From: a virus
DNA length: 27,422 nucleotides
Virus record (IMG/VR): IMGVR_UViG_3300044645_000302
Span: 1 to 27,422 of that record
Direction: 5' to 3' (one strand)
This document shows, piece by piece, positions 14,677 to 22,757 of the stretch. The first letter of the stretch is position 1; each line of letters begins with the position of its first letter. Both the position numbers and the translations under genes were made by a program. The notes beneath the pieces are model-generated. The model searched no databases and was not told the DNA's origin. It saw nothing but the letters and a program-made list of their open reading frames with translations.

Positions 14677-14771
14677 CAAGTACAATCACACGCTGGGGCA
14701 TGTGAAGGAGATTTTGATCACCATACCTGCTAAGTGTCTAACTGAACAGAATAGTTCCCAACCTAAATCAA
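14662..14771 (-). other. Non-coding spacer between capsid and tail tube genes
   Basis: About 110 bases after the capsid stop hold no credible gene (only a 12-codon frame). They contain a GC-rich hairpin and lead into the terminator. No recognisable promoter is seen. Confidence 0.6.
14687..14704 (-). repeat. Hairpin immediately upstream of the capsid terminator
   Basis: CACATGC-CCCA-GCGTGTG on the transcribed strand makes a 7-bp stem with one G-T pair and a four-base loop. No T run follows, so it is not a terminator by itself. With the terminator it forms two hairpins in tandem, 10 bases apart, which could protect the 3' end of the capsid mRNA. Confidence 0.6.
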
Positions 14772-16148
14772 TTAGGCATATGGGAATGCGTCAGCAGCGG
14801 TGTTGACAACCTCGCGGGTCATGACCATGAGTGTACGCAAAGCCTGACGAGCCTTGGAGGCTGGTTCGCCGCCGCTACCCGCGCCGACAACTGCCGTGCA
14901 GATATTCACATTGTTTGCTGGAACGCCACCAGTAACGAAGAAAAGATCTACGGTTGCCTTTGTTGAACCAACAATCAGAGCTTCAGTCTGGGTTGTAGCA
15001 CTGGAAAGGGTGTTTGTGACGGTTGGCTTGACCAATACAGCGGCGCACTCTGGACGAAGAACGCCAGTACCAGCCATCATGCTTGCAACGGTGAAGGTTG
15101 TGTTGCGACGAATGTCATCAACGGTATCAACCTTTAGACCCTGAAGCTTGAGAGCAGCGACTGCGCTTCTCTGGAAGAGAAGACCGCAGATACCAGCATC
15201 ACCGAAGGTGAGATTATAGCGAGCCTCACCGATACCAGTTGTGTTTGCAAATGGGAGGTGGTTGCTCTTGATAATGCGAACACCCATGTACTCAAGTGAG
15301 TCTGTTAGGTTGTTCATACCCTGAGTCAACGCAGCGCCAAGACCGCCAGCGGCAGCAACACCACCAAAGAGTGGCTGACTATATACTGCGGTTGTGTCGG
15401 TTCTAGCAACACCAAGAGCGCGAATGTCTTGGAATGTTCTCGGGTCTACAGCAAGGTATACACCATCGGTTGGTGCGTTGATTTCCTGTAGGTAAACAAC
15501 GAAATCTTCGCAAGCCTTGAGTGCCTCAAGTGCTGCGGCTGATCTCTGAGCGTTAGTAGAAGCCGATCTACCGAGATCAAAGAAGAGTGGATTGATGAAG
15601 ACTGGACCCGAACGAAGAGCTCTTGGATCTGCACCAACATAGATTGCTGGAGTACCATCACCATCGTAATTGGAGTTGTAGTTTAGATCCTCAGCGGCAG
15701 CGCGAGCAATATAAGCAGCGATCTGCTTATCGCGGGCATTGCCAAGGGTCATACCAGCCTGACGGGCAAGCTCCGAGCGGAACTCCCATTGGGTCTGCAT
15801 GAGGTCAACATTGTCAATCTCAAAGTGAGCAGCGATTGGACGCTTGTCAAGCTTGATTGCAATGGTTGCTGATGCGCTGTCGGTAGTTGAACCAACAAGC
15901 TCAATACCCGCGTTCCAAGCAGCGTTCAACGCAACGGTACCCGTGACTGGGAACTCCATTGCAACGCCGCTTGAGATGGTCTTTGAGTCAACAAGAGACT
16001 CAAACATGTTGTACTCGTCGTAAGCATGGATGGTTTCACCACTCCAAATGCTTAGCCAAAGCTTGTTTGCACCCGCGATTGGGCCAGAAAGGCCAGCAGC
16101 TACATCTGTTCTATATGGGAGATTGTCTGCCAAAATATTATCGGGCAT
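14772..16148 (-). CDS. Major capsid protein, T7 gp10A-like
   Basis: A 458-residue HK97-fold capsid protein. The N-terminal part follows the T7 gp10 pattern: LWLSIWSGETIHAYDEYNMF, then DSKTISSGVAMEFPVTGTV, ELVGSTT, DKRPIAAHFEIDNVDLMQTQ and RSELARQAGMTLGNARDKQI. The middle has the SLEYMGVRIIKSNHLPF segment typical of gp10 (here near 285-301). It is longer than T7 gp10A (345), with roughly 80 extra residues at the C-terminus after RPECAAVLVKP, which may act as a built-in decoration. ATG at 16148 follows AAGGAATAAAAC. A terminator closes the unit. I see no signs of a gp10B-type frameshift site, though a slippage site cannot be excluded by eye. Confidence 0.94.
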   Translation of the reverse strand: MPDNILADNLPYRTDVAAGLSGPIAGANKLWLSIWSGETIHAYDEYNMFESLVDSKTISSGVAMEFPVTGTVALNAAWNAGIELVGSTTDSASATIAIKLDKRPIAAHFEIDNVDLMQTQWEFRSELARQAGMTLGNARDKQIAAYIARAAAEDLNYNSNYDGDGTPAIYVGADPRALRSGPVFINPLFFDLGRSASTNAQRSAAALEALKACEDFVVYLQEINAPTDGVYLAVDPRTFQDIRALGVARTDTTAVYSQPLFGGVAAAGGLGAALTQGMNNLTDSLEYMGVRIIKSNHLPFANTTGIGEARYNLTFGDAGICGLLFQRSAVAALKLQGLKVDTVDDIRRNTTFTVASMMAGTGVLRPECAAVLVKPTVTNTLSSATTQTEALIVGSTKATVDLFFVTGGVPANNVNICTAVVGAGSGGEPASKARQALRTLMVMTREVVNTAADAFPYA

Positions 16149-16158
16149 GTTTTATTCC

Positions 16159-17040
16159 TTATCGTAATGAATTGAAGTTTGTTCGTGACATCCGTAGTTC
16201 TACGGCCTGTCTGAATTTTGGATCGGACTTGAATCGTGGATCCGATCTCTCTGTGTAGAACTCAGCCTTGCTTGAGTACGGTAGGTTGTTGATTGCCGCA
16301 TTAGTAGCAGAAACCCCAACCTTTGTACCAGCCCTAGCTGGTTCGTTTGCTGTTACCTTGCTGGATTGAGCAGCGTCGTACTTGCTCTTAAGACCCAGTA
16401 AGGTAACTTCCCATGAAGGTGTTGCAAGCGATGCGTTGATCGTAGCCTGTTCCTGCTTGGACAAGTTCTTGCTAGCCCAGTCAAAGACCTTGGCTAGCGT
16501 ATCCTTGCCACCAACTCGGTTGGCTGCTTCTCCGTATGCTTGCTGTAGGCGGGCCTTCTGTCCCTGCATAAAATCATCAATCACAAAGTCTGGGACATTA
16601 AGCTTGGCCTTGATTGCGTTACGGGATTCTGGTGTCAGATCTCCGTTAACGGTAAACTCGGTCGCATACTTTGCCCACTCTTCTTGTGTCAATAGGTTTT
16701 GTGCTGCCTGTACAGGTTGCTCCTGCTGCTTATCGGGAATCCGAAGTTCCTCTGGAATCTGTGGAACAGGTTCCACGGGTTGCTCCTGAGCTTTGGTTTC
16801 CTGAGCAGGAATCTGCTTTTTTAGTTCTGAGATCTCTTGTCGTGCCTTGGTGTATTCGCTTTGAGCTGACTTGAGCGCGTTAAACCAGTCACCAGCTGAC
16901 TTGAAGTTTGCTGGGACTTGTACATTGTTTGCGTTTACATAAGTCTCGAAAGCCTTTGCCTCATTGGCAACGACAGGATCTTGTGCAACCGCTGATTGTT
17001 CAACCTGTGGTTGAGTCGTTGGTTCGTTTGTTTGTTCCAT
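16159..17040 (-). CDS. Capsid assembly scaffolding protein, T7 gp9-like
   Basis: A 293-residue acidic, Gln/Glu/Pro-rich protein without transmembrane spans, close to T7 gp9 (307) in length and place, directly before the capsid gene. The N-terminal half is disordered-looking with Gln-Pro repeats (EQPVEPVPQIPEEL). The C-terminal stretch, YSSKAEFYTERSDPRFKSDP followed by FRQAVELRM, matches the gp9-family C-terminal capsid-binding helix pattern (Y-S-AE-----DPR---D--FR--V--R). ATG at 17040 has only a weak ribosome binding site (AGAAACAGAAT), three bases after the stop of the preceding gene. Confidence 0.9.
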   Translation of the reverse strand: MEQTNEPTTQPQVEQSAVAQDPVVANEAKAFETYVNANNVQVPANFKSAGDWFNALKSAQSEYTKARQEISELKKQIPAQETKAQEQPVEPVPQIPEELRIPDKQQEQPVQAAQNLLTQEEWAKYATEFTVNGDLTPESRNAIKAKLNVPDFVIDDFMQGQKARLQQAYGEAANRVGGKDTLAKVFDWASKNLSKQEQATINASLATPSWEVTLLGLKSKYDAAQSSKVTANEPARAGTKVGVSATNAAINNLPYSSKAEFYTERSDPRFKSDPKFRQAVELRMSRTNFNSLR

Positions 17041-17043
17041 TTT

Positions 17044-18042
17044 TTATTCTGTTTCTAAAGATTGATTAAAAAGTCTAAGTTTGTATTGACTGGACCCAGC
17101 TGTTCTTCTTCTAACTTCAGCCCCCACATAGGCAGCAAAGCCAAAGCTTGGTGGTTCTCCAGGAATTTCGCCACTGTCTGTTGGCGCGGAGTATATGAGG
17201 TTTTTAATAACCTTTTGAACTCCATCATCCATGATGAACTGCGGGCTATCTGTATAGCTACACGAAAAGACAACGCTGTTGTTGATTAGCCAAATTGCTG
17301 TTTTTCCAAAATCTTCGATTCTTATTTCAAGGTTTGTTTTGGATTGTACTGGATAGTTTGTATCTTTAAACAACACTTCATTAAATGGTTTCGTGACACT
17401 GTCGGTCGTTGAGAACCAACGACAGCGCCAGTTTCCAAATGAGTTTGGTGTAAAGATACAACCCTTTTCGCAGTTATATGTAGTTGGGGAAGTACCAGCT
17501 GAGTGGTTTCCATGAAACCCAAGAATAAGAGCATTGCTGTTCCACAAAGAAAAATCAAAATTAGCGACTTCTGCTGTGGCTTTGTATATAGATGTTTTGT
17601 AGCTGTAAGAAGTCCAAACATCCGCAGCTAGTGTTCCAAACGTTTCGTTTTCGTTTATAACCCTAGCTCTAGAGTTGTTTGTTCCAGCCAAGTCTGTACT
17701 TATTTCGATATATTGTGGATTTGTGGTATCGACAATCCCGTTAGTGGCAGACTGACTGAACATTGTATTGACGTTGTTTCCAGTCTGGCTATTTTGAACT
17801 GTGTATGAAACGGTATCTACTATTGTTTCTTTAATCCGAAAGGACATATCATAAGGTTTATTAGACCCGTTTAGGGTTAACAACCCATTCAATGTTTCTC
17901 TTGCTGCTGAAAGAGTTGGATAGATACCAATCAGTTTTGTTTTGTTTGCTTTAAGCAGTACGCCGTTTTTAGTAATCAAATAATCAGCCGTATAAATACC
18001 TCTGATATCTGGCCTACATGTAGCTAGTCTTTCATAGGACAT
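17044..18042 (-). CDS. Unrecognised protein between portal and scaffold, jelly-roll/lectin-like C-terminal half
   Basis: A 332-residue protein that has no counterpart in T7 at this position. An N-terminal part of about 70 residues (YERLATCRPDIRGIYTADYL, then YPTLSAARETLNGLL) precedes a beta-rich region. The later part reads like a concanavalin A-type jelly roll: WTSYSYKTSIYKATAEVANF, NALILGFHGN, FGNWRCRWFS, then NLEIRIEDFGKTAIWLINNS (the 'strand - turn - W--N---V' pattern) and SFGFAAYVGAEVRRRTAG. Four Cys residues lie in its second half. ATG at 18042 follows AAGGAAATAGATC. A capsid decoration or glycan-binding role is inference from fold impression and place in the head operon. I do not recognise a family. 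Confidence 0.7.
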   Translation of the reverse strand: MSYERLATCRPDIRGIYTADYLITKNGVLLKANKTKLIGIYPTLSAARETLNGLLTLNGSNKPYDMSFRIKETIVDTVSYTVQNSQTGNNVNTMFSQSATNGIVDTTNPQYIEISTDLAGTNNSRARVINENETFGTLAADVWTSYSYKTSIYKATAEVANFDFSLWNSNALILGFHGNHSAGTSPTTYNCEKGCIFTPNSFGNWRCRWFSTTDSVTKPFNEVLFKDTNYPVQSKTNLEIRIEDFGKTAIWLINNSVVFSCSYTDSPQFIMDDGVQKVIKNLIYSAPTDSGEIPGEPPSFGFAAYVGAEVRRRTAGSSQYKLRLFNQSLETE

Positions 18043-18053
18043 GATCTATTTCC

Positions 18054-19619
18054 TTAAACGCCTAAAGCATTTGTAATTGTTTGCTGAGCCACTGGTGACT
18101 GTAGGGCCGTTTGAGTTGCTGAGCCAGCAGCCTGAGCCATAGACGAGCCAATGGCTCCAGCCGTGGTCTGTGCCGTTGCGTTTTGCATCTGTTGCATTTG
18201 CTGTGCGGCCTGTAACTCTGCTACTTCTTCTTCAGATTTAACCCACTTACGAGGATCAAACCCTAGAGACGTAATTAACTCTGACGCATAAGCATCCCAC
18301 CTAAAAGTTGAAATAGCTTCTGGTGGCAAATTTCGTACCATTTCACCAAGCTGCATCAGTTTCTGTAGATCTGAATCCCTGCTAAGGGCCTGTAGTCCAG
18401 TTAGTATGTGAACACTAAGGGTTCCGTCTTCATGAAAGAACTGCTCTTCAAGTTCTTCTTCCAACAAACCTTCTTGAAGCATTTGAACAATGCAACGTAA
18501 AACAATTGGTTCCATCATTGTTCTGGCTATGGCACTAAAAGCACCGCCAAGAACAGTCTCTAGTTCCGAACCAATCATTCTTACTGCTGTTGCGGTCACG
18601 CGATCCCCGCTTGGAATTGCCTGACCCGTCATCAGAAAAGCCTGACCTATTTCTCTTCGCATTGTCTCAACAGCGTTGGCTGATGCCGAAATCTGAGGAG
18701 ACATGGTAGCAGCTGGCGAGATCACGAAGACATCGGCCTGTCTTGCTGAAACAAACGATCCGTTTCTCATTGTCGCAATATCGTCTACTTCCGTTATTCC
18801 GCTGGGATCAATGGCAATCCAAAAAGCAGAAGCTGCTGCTAGACCTTCTATCTGAGATTTTGTATAGGATTCAAGAGAGATTAGATCTCCCATTATATCT
18901 TCGCAGTGAGATCGTGCATAGTTTTCTCCAGGAATAGAGAACCAGCGAAGAACCGCGAAAGGCGGAACAACAAATGTTCCATCTTCTACCAGCTCTCCCT
19001 TCGAGTTTTCTTTTGAGAAAGCCCAATTACCATCTTCTGTCTTTATGTACTGACAATAGAAAGTCTCAAACCCCTGACGGTACTCTATAGATGATTGATC
19101 ATACCGTATGTCGTCTGGATCTATCGGCTCATACTCAAGATGAATAACCTCAATAACTTCTCCCATTATGTCACGCTGAACCACATACTGATCTAGTCTG
19201 TAGTTTGTAAAGAAGTATCTATCGTCCACCATCATCAATACATCACCAGTGATTATTAGGTGCTGTAGTGCTTGAAATGTTGACTCTCTTAGATTTGTGG
19301 ATATCAGTTTCTTATAGACCTGATTTGCTGTACCTTCTAAGTAGGCGTTTACTTCATGCGGAGATTCTGACCCGTCCTTAAGCATGAACTTAAAGAACGG
19401 TGTATCGTTTAGAGGAATTAGCGCAGACAGAATACGAGAGGCTAGTGCAGTAACTCCTCTGCTTGCAACACTAGAGTATGGCTGTGGGAGGGATCTTCCC
19501 TCCTCCCACGACTCTGGTGGCAAGATTGTTGGAATGGTAATTTGAGAACACTGGCGCGCTCTATCTAGCTTTGATGTTCTATGAGAGTCTAACAGCCTAA
19601 AGCGTTCTCTTAGGTTCAT
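18054..19619 (-). CDS. Portal protein, T7 gp8-like
   Basis: A 521-residue head-to-tail connector (T7 gp8 is 536). N-terminal hallmarks are LRERFRLLDSHRTSKLDRAR, then CSQITIPTILPPES and SVASRGVTALASRILSALIP with LNDTPFFKF, the gp8 family pattern. The middle GDVLMMVDDRYFFTNYRLDQ and C-terminal MTGQAIPSGDRVTATAVRMI and LETVLGGAFS also match the family. The C-terminus is Gln/Ala-rich (QAAQQMQQMQNATAQTT). ATG at 19619 overlaps the stop of the preceding gene (ATGA), with GGAGAAGCCGCT before it. Confidence 0.95.
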   Translation of the reverse strand: MNLRERFRLLDSHRTSKLDRARQCSQITIPTILPPESWEEGRSLPQPYSSVASRGVTALASRILSALIPLNDTPFFKFMLKDGSESPHEVNAYLEGTANQVYKKLISTNLRESTFQALQHLIITGDVLMMVDDRYFFTNYRLDQYVVQRDIMGEVIEVIHLEYEPIDPDDIRYDQSSIEYRQGFETFYCQYIKTEDGNWAFSKENSKGELVEDGTFVVPPFAVLRWFSIPGENYARSHCEDIMGDLISLESYTKSQIEGLAAASAFWIAIDPSGITEVDDIATMRNGSFVSARQADVFVISPAATMSPQISASANAVETMRREIGQAFLMTGQAIPSGDRVTATAVRMIGSELETVLGGAFSAIARTMMEPIVLRCIVQMLQEGLLEEELEEQFFHEDGTLSVHILTGLQALSRDSDLQKLMQLGEMVRNLPPEAISTFRWDAYASELITSLGFDPRKWVKSEEEVAELQAAQQMQQMQNATAQTTAGAIGSSMAQAAGSATQTALQSPVAQQTITNALGV

Positions 19620-19945
19620 AGCGGCTTCTCCGCCTTAGCAGACATTCCCTTGCCCAAAGCCTCGTAGAAAGAAACCTTACCCATAGATGACTTTGGTTTC
19701 TTCTGCTGTTCTTCTTCCTCTTCCATTACTGCTTTCTCTGCTTTATCCACTGCCGCAATTCTAGCAGCTTCTTCAGCGGCGAGTCTTTCGCGCTCTGCTT
19801 CTGCTTCGCGCTTTCTTCTATCTTCTTCTTCAAGCGCGATTGCTCTGCGCTTGTCTTCTTGTTCCTGCTGAAACTGACGCTCTTCGGCAAGCAGTTTTCT
19901 CTGCTCCTCTGCGGTCATTCCACCAGATATTGATGGTGCTCCCAT
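19616..19945 (-). CDS. Charged coiled-coil protein before the portal, T7 gp7.3 position
   Basis: A 109-residue protein starting MGAPSISGGMTAEEQRKLLA. Residues 12-85 are a highly charged helix of Glu, Lys, Arg, Gln and Ala with an acidic patch (EEEEE near 76-80), followed by a conserved-looking tail MGKVSFYEALGKGM. T7 has the small tail-assembly protein gp7.3 in this place. The resemblance is positional and by size only. ATG at 19945 follows GGGAGACACA. Its last codons overlap the portal start, so the two are co-translated. Confidence 0.7.
   Translation of the reverse strand: MGAPSISGGMTAEEQRKLLAEERQFQQEQEDKRRAIALEEEDRRKREAEAERERLAAEEAARIAAVDKAEKAVMEEEEEQQKKPKSSMGKVSFYEALGKGMSAKAEKPL
19621..19633 (-). 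promoter_or_regulatory. Small hairpin over the portal ribosome binding site
   Basis: GCGG-AGAAG-CCGC on the transcribed strand can pair in a 4-bp GC stem that includes part of the GGAG site just before the portal ATG. Translating ribosomes from the preceding overlapping gene would open it. This is a suggestion; the stem is short. Confidence 0.3.
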
Positions 19946-19954
19946 TGTGTCTCC

Positions 19955-20521
19955 CTACAGAGGTTTCTCTGTGTAAGTAGCTTGTCTATAGGAACCCTGC
20001 TCAAGTTCCTCAAGCTGTTTCTTTTTGGTTAGCAAGAACTTTTGATTAGCTTCTTCATTTCTTTTTTGAAGAGCTGACAGTTCTTGTTGTAATTTGGTTT
20101 CATAAGATGTTGATGCCGTTTGATAGTCTTCAAAGCTATATTGTCTTTCTAGTATAGCTTTAGCCTCTTGACCAACAGCAAAGATGTTTCCACGCTTACT
20201 GGTGTCTTTCTTTAAGATATCTTCAAAAGACATTCTGTTTCCAAACCGATCCAACACTCTATAGACACCCATTGATTTGTTCGTAATGGGGTCTATAAAA
20301 GATGGAAGAAAGGCTTTATTGTTTTCTCTCTTTGCTTTTTCGGCTGCTTCAAATCTTTTTTCCCAGCTTTGTTTAAGCTTATCAAGTTCCTTGCTTTCTT
20401 GTAGCATTTTTGCTTGATATGCTGCTGCTGTGTCTCTATAGAAAATACCAAGATTTCCTAGTTGCTCTTCCTTAAAAAGAGATTCTCGTAGGATAGCAGC
20501 CTTTGCTTTATTGTTTTGCAT
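19955..20521 (-). CDS. Unrecognised helical protein (188 residues)
   Basis: The product starts MQNNKAKAAILRESLFKEEQ and is strongly charged and helical at both ends: 30-68 (YQAKMLQESKELDKLKQSW) and 135-175 (SYETKLQQELSALQKRNEE, LLTKKKQLEELEQGS). Both have coiled-coil spacing. Between them is a non-repetitive core (FLPSFIDPITNKSMGVYRVL, FGNRMSFEDILKKD). No family is recognised. ATG at 20521 has GGAGAAGGCGA before it and overlaps the preceding gene by 14 bases. Lying just ahead of the portal-gene cluster, it may be a minor virion or assembly factor; this is guesswork. Confidence 0.75.
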   Translation of the reverse strand: MQNNKAKAAILRESLFKEEQLGNLGIFYRDTAAAYQAKMLQESKELDKLKQSWEKRFEAAEKAKRENNKAFLPSFIDPITNKSMGVYRVLDRFGNRMSFEDILKKDTSKRGNIFAVGQEAKAILERQYSFEDYQTASTSYETKLQQELSALQKRNEEANQKFLLTKKKQLEELEQGSYRQATYTEKPL

Positions 20522-20705
20522 TCGCCTTCTCCTGTAGTCTAATCACAGACTCAAGTTTGGCGACAAGATCCAGCTTACCAGCTAAGTATGCCAACTCTCT
20601 AGCCAGCTGTTCACTGGTTTGATTTGGATCGTAGTTTGGATGCTGAACCCAGTCCTTCATTATCGGGATCCAGTCTGGGTCTAGATATGGAAACTTTGAG
20701 TTCAT
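20508..20705 (-). CDS. Small protein, unrecognised (65 residues)
   Basis: The product starts MNSKFPYLDPDWIPIMKDWV and contains TSEQLARELAYLAGKLDLVA, a helical stretch. ATG at 20705 follows AAAAGGAACTAA, a good ribosome binding site. The gene starts 95 bases inside the preceding 75-codon gene in another frame. Its helix resembles one in that upstream protein. The function is unknown. Confidence 0.65.
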   Translation of the reverse strand: MNSKFPYLDPDWIPIMKDWVQHPNYDPNQTSEQLARELAYLAGKLDLVAKLESVIRLQEKANAKQ

Positions 20706-20838
20706 TTAGTTCCTTTTCAATCTTCTGAGTATAGAGTGCAAGCTGTCTTGCCAGACGGCCAAACTCTGCTGGTGATAGGGGAAGTCCATTGTCTAGCTTT
20801 ACCTGTAGTGCTGGTTCAATTGGATTATTTGTATTCAT
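20611..20838 (-). CDS. Small protein after ribonucleotide reductase, unrecognised (75 residues)
   Basis: The ATG at 20838 overlaps the reductase stop as ATGA, and AGGAGG lies about 12 bases upstream, so this start is preferred over the in-frame ATG at 20865 inside the reductase gene. The product starts MNTNNPIEPALQVKLDNGLP, contains the helix SPAEFGRLARQLALYTQKIE and ends in a low-complexity basic tail. That tail is the out-of-frame reading of the next gene's start. It may once have been shorter, or its end may have been changed by a frameshift. Function is unknown. Confidence 0.6.
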   Translation of the reverse strand: MNTNNPIEPALQVKLDNGLPLSPAEFGRLARQLALYTQKIEKELNELKVSISRPRLDPDNEGLGSASKLRSKSNQ

Positions 20839-22754
20839 ATGATCTGACAACCTCCTGCTGTGCAAGCCATTCCGTGACTTGCGTTTGTGGTATCTTCTCT
20901 TTCGTAGTTTCTCAACAAGCTAAAGTCTACTACGACCTTTGGAAACTCAAGGTATTGTTCCTTGGTAATCTGCTCAAACGGAGCCTGTTGATATACGCTA
21001 TCGTCTTTCGGAAGGAAAGACACCCCAGAAATGCTGTCGAAGTGCTCATATACCGTGGCACCCAGACGAATGAATTCTTCGTTGGTATAGTTGATTGTTA
21101 CCGATGGCTTGTGCTCGCACCAGTAGTCGGCATAGATTCTCCACAAGATTAGGTGCGTCTCTGCATCCAGCTCATGCAATGTCTTTGCTCCTTCTGGAGC
21201 AGCCATAGCAAAGGAGAATACTGCTGTTGACTGAGGATTGGTTACGCAATCCTCACAAGGAACGCCCTGATCAACCATAAGGTTGTATAGAGGATCCTTC
21301 TTATCTAGTCTAACCCTACGAATATAGTAGGGATACTGATGTGGGTGTAGACCGCTGCTGCAGCCAGCCAAGCATGAGGTGGTTCCCTCTGGCTTGACAC
21401 AGGTGATTGCGGTTGATGGTGTCACACCAATCTTTGCAGACCACTCAAGGTTGGTGTCTCTAGCTAGCTGCTTGATCTCCTGTAGGAACTTGATAAGATC
21501 CATCGGGGATGTTCTGCCAGACATGAAGGCATTGTCAAAGATGCCAGTCATCGACACACCAAGCAGACGCTCTTCCTCGCTGTTGTCCTTCCAACTCTGT
21601 CGAAGGTAGGGGAAGTGAGTGAACTTGGACTGGATGGTACCAAGGATCGCCGCCTTTTCTATCTTTCGTGAGATGTCGACTGGGCTGTCATCCTCTTTGA
21701 TCACGATGGTTGACAAGTTGCAGAACTGGTTTGGTCTAAGAATGATCTCAGAACATGGGTTTGTACCAAGGAATGTATTCTCTGGTACATAACGACCAAC
21801 TCTAGCGCAGACATCATTCATCGCCTTTCGGTTCATGATGCCACGCTCTCCACTGTAGGACTGGAAGAGGGATGACCACTCGTCTAGGAACAAACCAAGA
21901 CTTGGCTTGCCATCGTAGACGGCCGAGTTGTTAGCCAAGGCTCTATGCGGGTTGTCCTTCCACCAAGATCCAGACTTAGCTTTTGCCATCTCGTTGGATG
22001 ATAGGTCGCTAAGGGAGATCATGGCTGATCTACGGACACCACCGACAATGACAGACTGTGCAATCATGCAGCAGATGTCGTGGCAGTCGATGTCCTGTAG
22101 CTTTTGCTGTTTGTTTTTGATGGCGTTCTTAAACACCCTAACAACAAACTCAAAGGTCTTGACCAGTGGCTCTGGGCCAGAGGCTCGACCACCAAAGGTC
22201 TTGAGTCTGGCTCCAGCTGGTCTTACCTTGCTAACATCCCAAACAGGGATGACACCGCTGTACAGGTATCTCATCAACTGGTCTAGTGCATTACACCAAC
22301 CCTCTCTTGAGTCTTCGACTACGATGGTTGGGTGTAATAGGATGCCCAAAGCCTTTAGCATCTTGTTTTGTTTCTTTAGCTGTGATGGTAGGTCTGGCAG
22401 TTGTGAGATGCATCGGTTCTCCACCGTGTATCCAACACCAGTTCCACACATCAGGATGTACATAAGCTCCTTGAATGATGTGATTGAATCAATCTCAAGA
22501 TAGCTGCAGTTGTACATTGCGGTATGATCCCTGTCTAGTGCTGGTCCTGCTGTCATGAGGGCGCGCATGGAGGGGAATACCTCTCTGTTCAAGACCGAGA
22601 GTTTGATGTCTGGTCTTTCGAGAAGAGCTGGTTCCTTGTGGGTCATGTAGTCCCACCATCGGTCAACAGTCTCTTCCCATGTTTCTCTACGACCCCAAGA
22701 TTCAATCCATCTTGAGTATCTGCTTAGTGCAATAAAGTTTTCAAATGTGTTCAT
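20835..22754 (-). CDS. nrdJ: Ribonucleotide reductase, class II (adenosylcobalamin-dependent), monomeric type
   Basis: A 639-residue enzyme that reduces ribonucleotides to deoxyribonucleotides with a B12-derived radical. Key residues visible by analogy to the Lactobacillus-type monomeric enzyme: Cys83 in YNCSYLEI (redox pair), LMCGTGVGYTVENR at 101-114, the active-site block TNPCSEIIL with Cys334 and Glu336, and Cys345 in FCNLSTI (second redox Cys). PEGTTSCLAG and the HPHQYPYYIRRVR stretch are also typical. The C-terminal CTAGGCQII carries the Cys pair (631, 636) that is re-reduced by thioredoxin. No small subunit gene is next to it, as expected for class II. ATG at 22754 follows AGGATAACTT and lies three bases after the dUTPase stop. 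It implies a host with access to B12. Confidence 0.94.
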   Translation of the reverse strand: MNTFENFIALSRYSRWIESWGRRETWEETVDRWWDYMTHKEPALLERPDIKLSVLNREVFPSMRALMTAGPALDRDHTAMYNCSYLEIDSITSFKELMYILMCGTGVGYTVENRCISQLPDLPSQLKKQNKMLKALGILLHPTIVVEDSREGWCNALDQLMRYLYSGVIPVWDVSKVRPAGARLKTFGGRASGPEPLVKTFEFVVRVFKNAIKNKQQKLQDIDCHDICCMIAQSVIVGGVRRSAMISLSDLSSNEMAKAKSGSWWKDNPHRALANNSAVYDGKPSLGLFLDEWSSLFQSYSGERGIMNRKAMNDVCARVGRYVPENTFLGTNPCSEIILRPNQFCNLSTIVIKEDDSPVDISRKIEKAAILGTIQSKFTHFPYLRQSWKDNSEEERLLGVSMTGIFDNAFMSGRTSPMDLIKFLQEIKQLARDTNLEWSAKIGVTPSTAITCVKPEGTTSCLAGCSSGLHPHQYPYYIRRVRLDKKDPLYNLMVDQGVPCEDCVTNPQSTAVFSFAMAAPEGAKTLHELDAETHLILWRIYADYWCEHKPSVTINYTNEEFIRLGATVYEHFDSISGVSFLPKDDSVYQQAPFEQITKEQYLEFPKVVVDFSLLRNYEREDTTNASHGMACTAGGCQII

Positions 22755-22757
22755 AAG

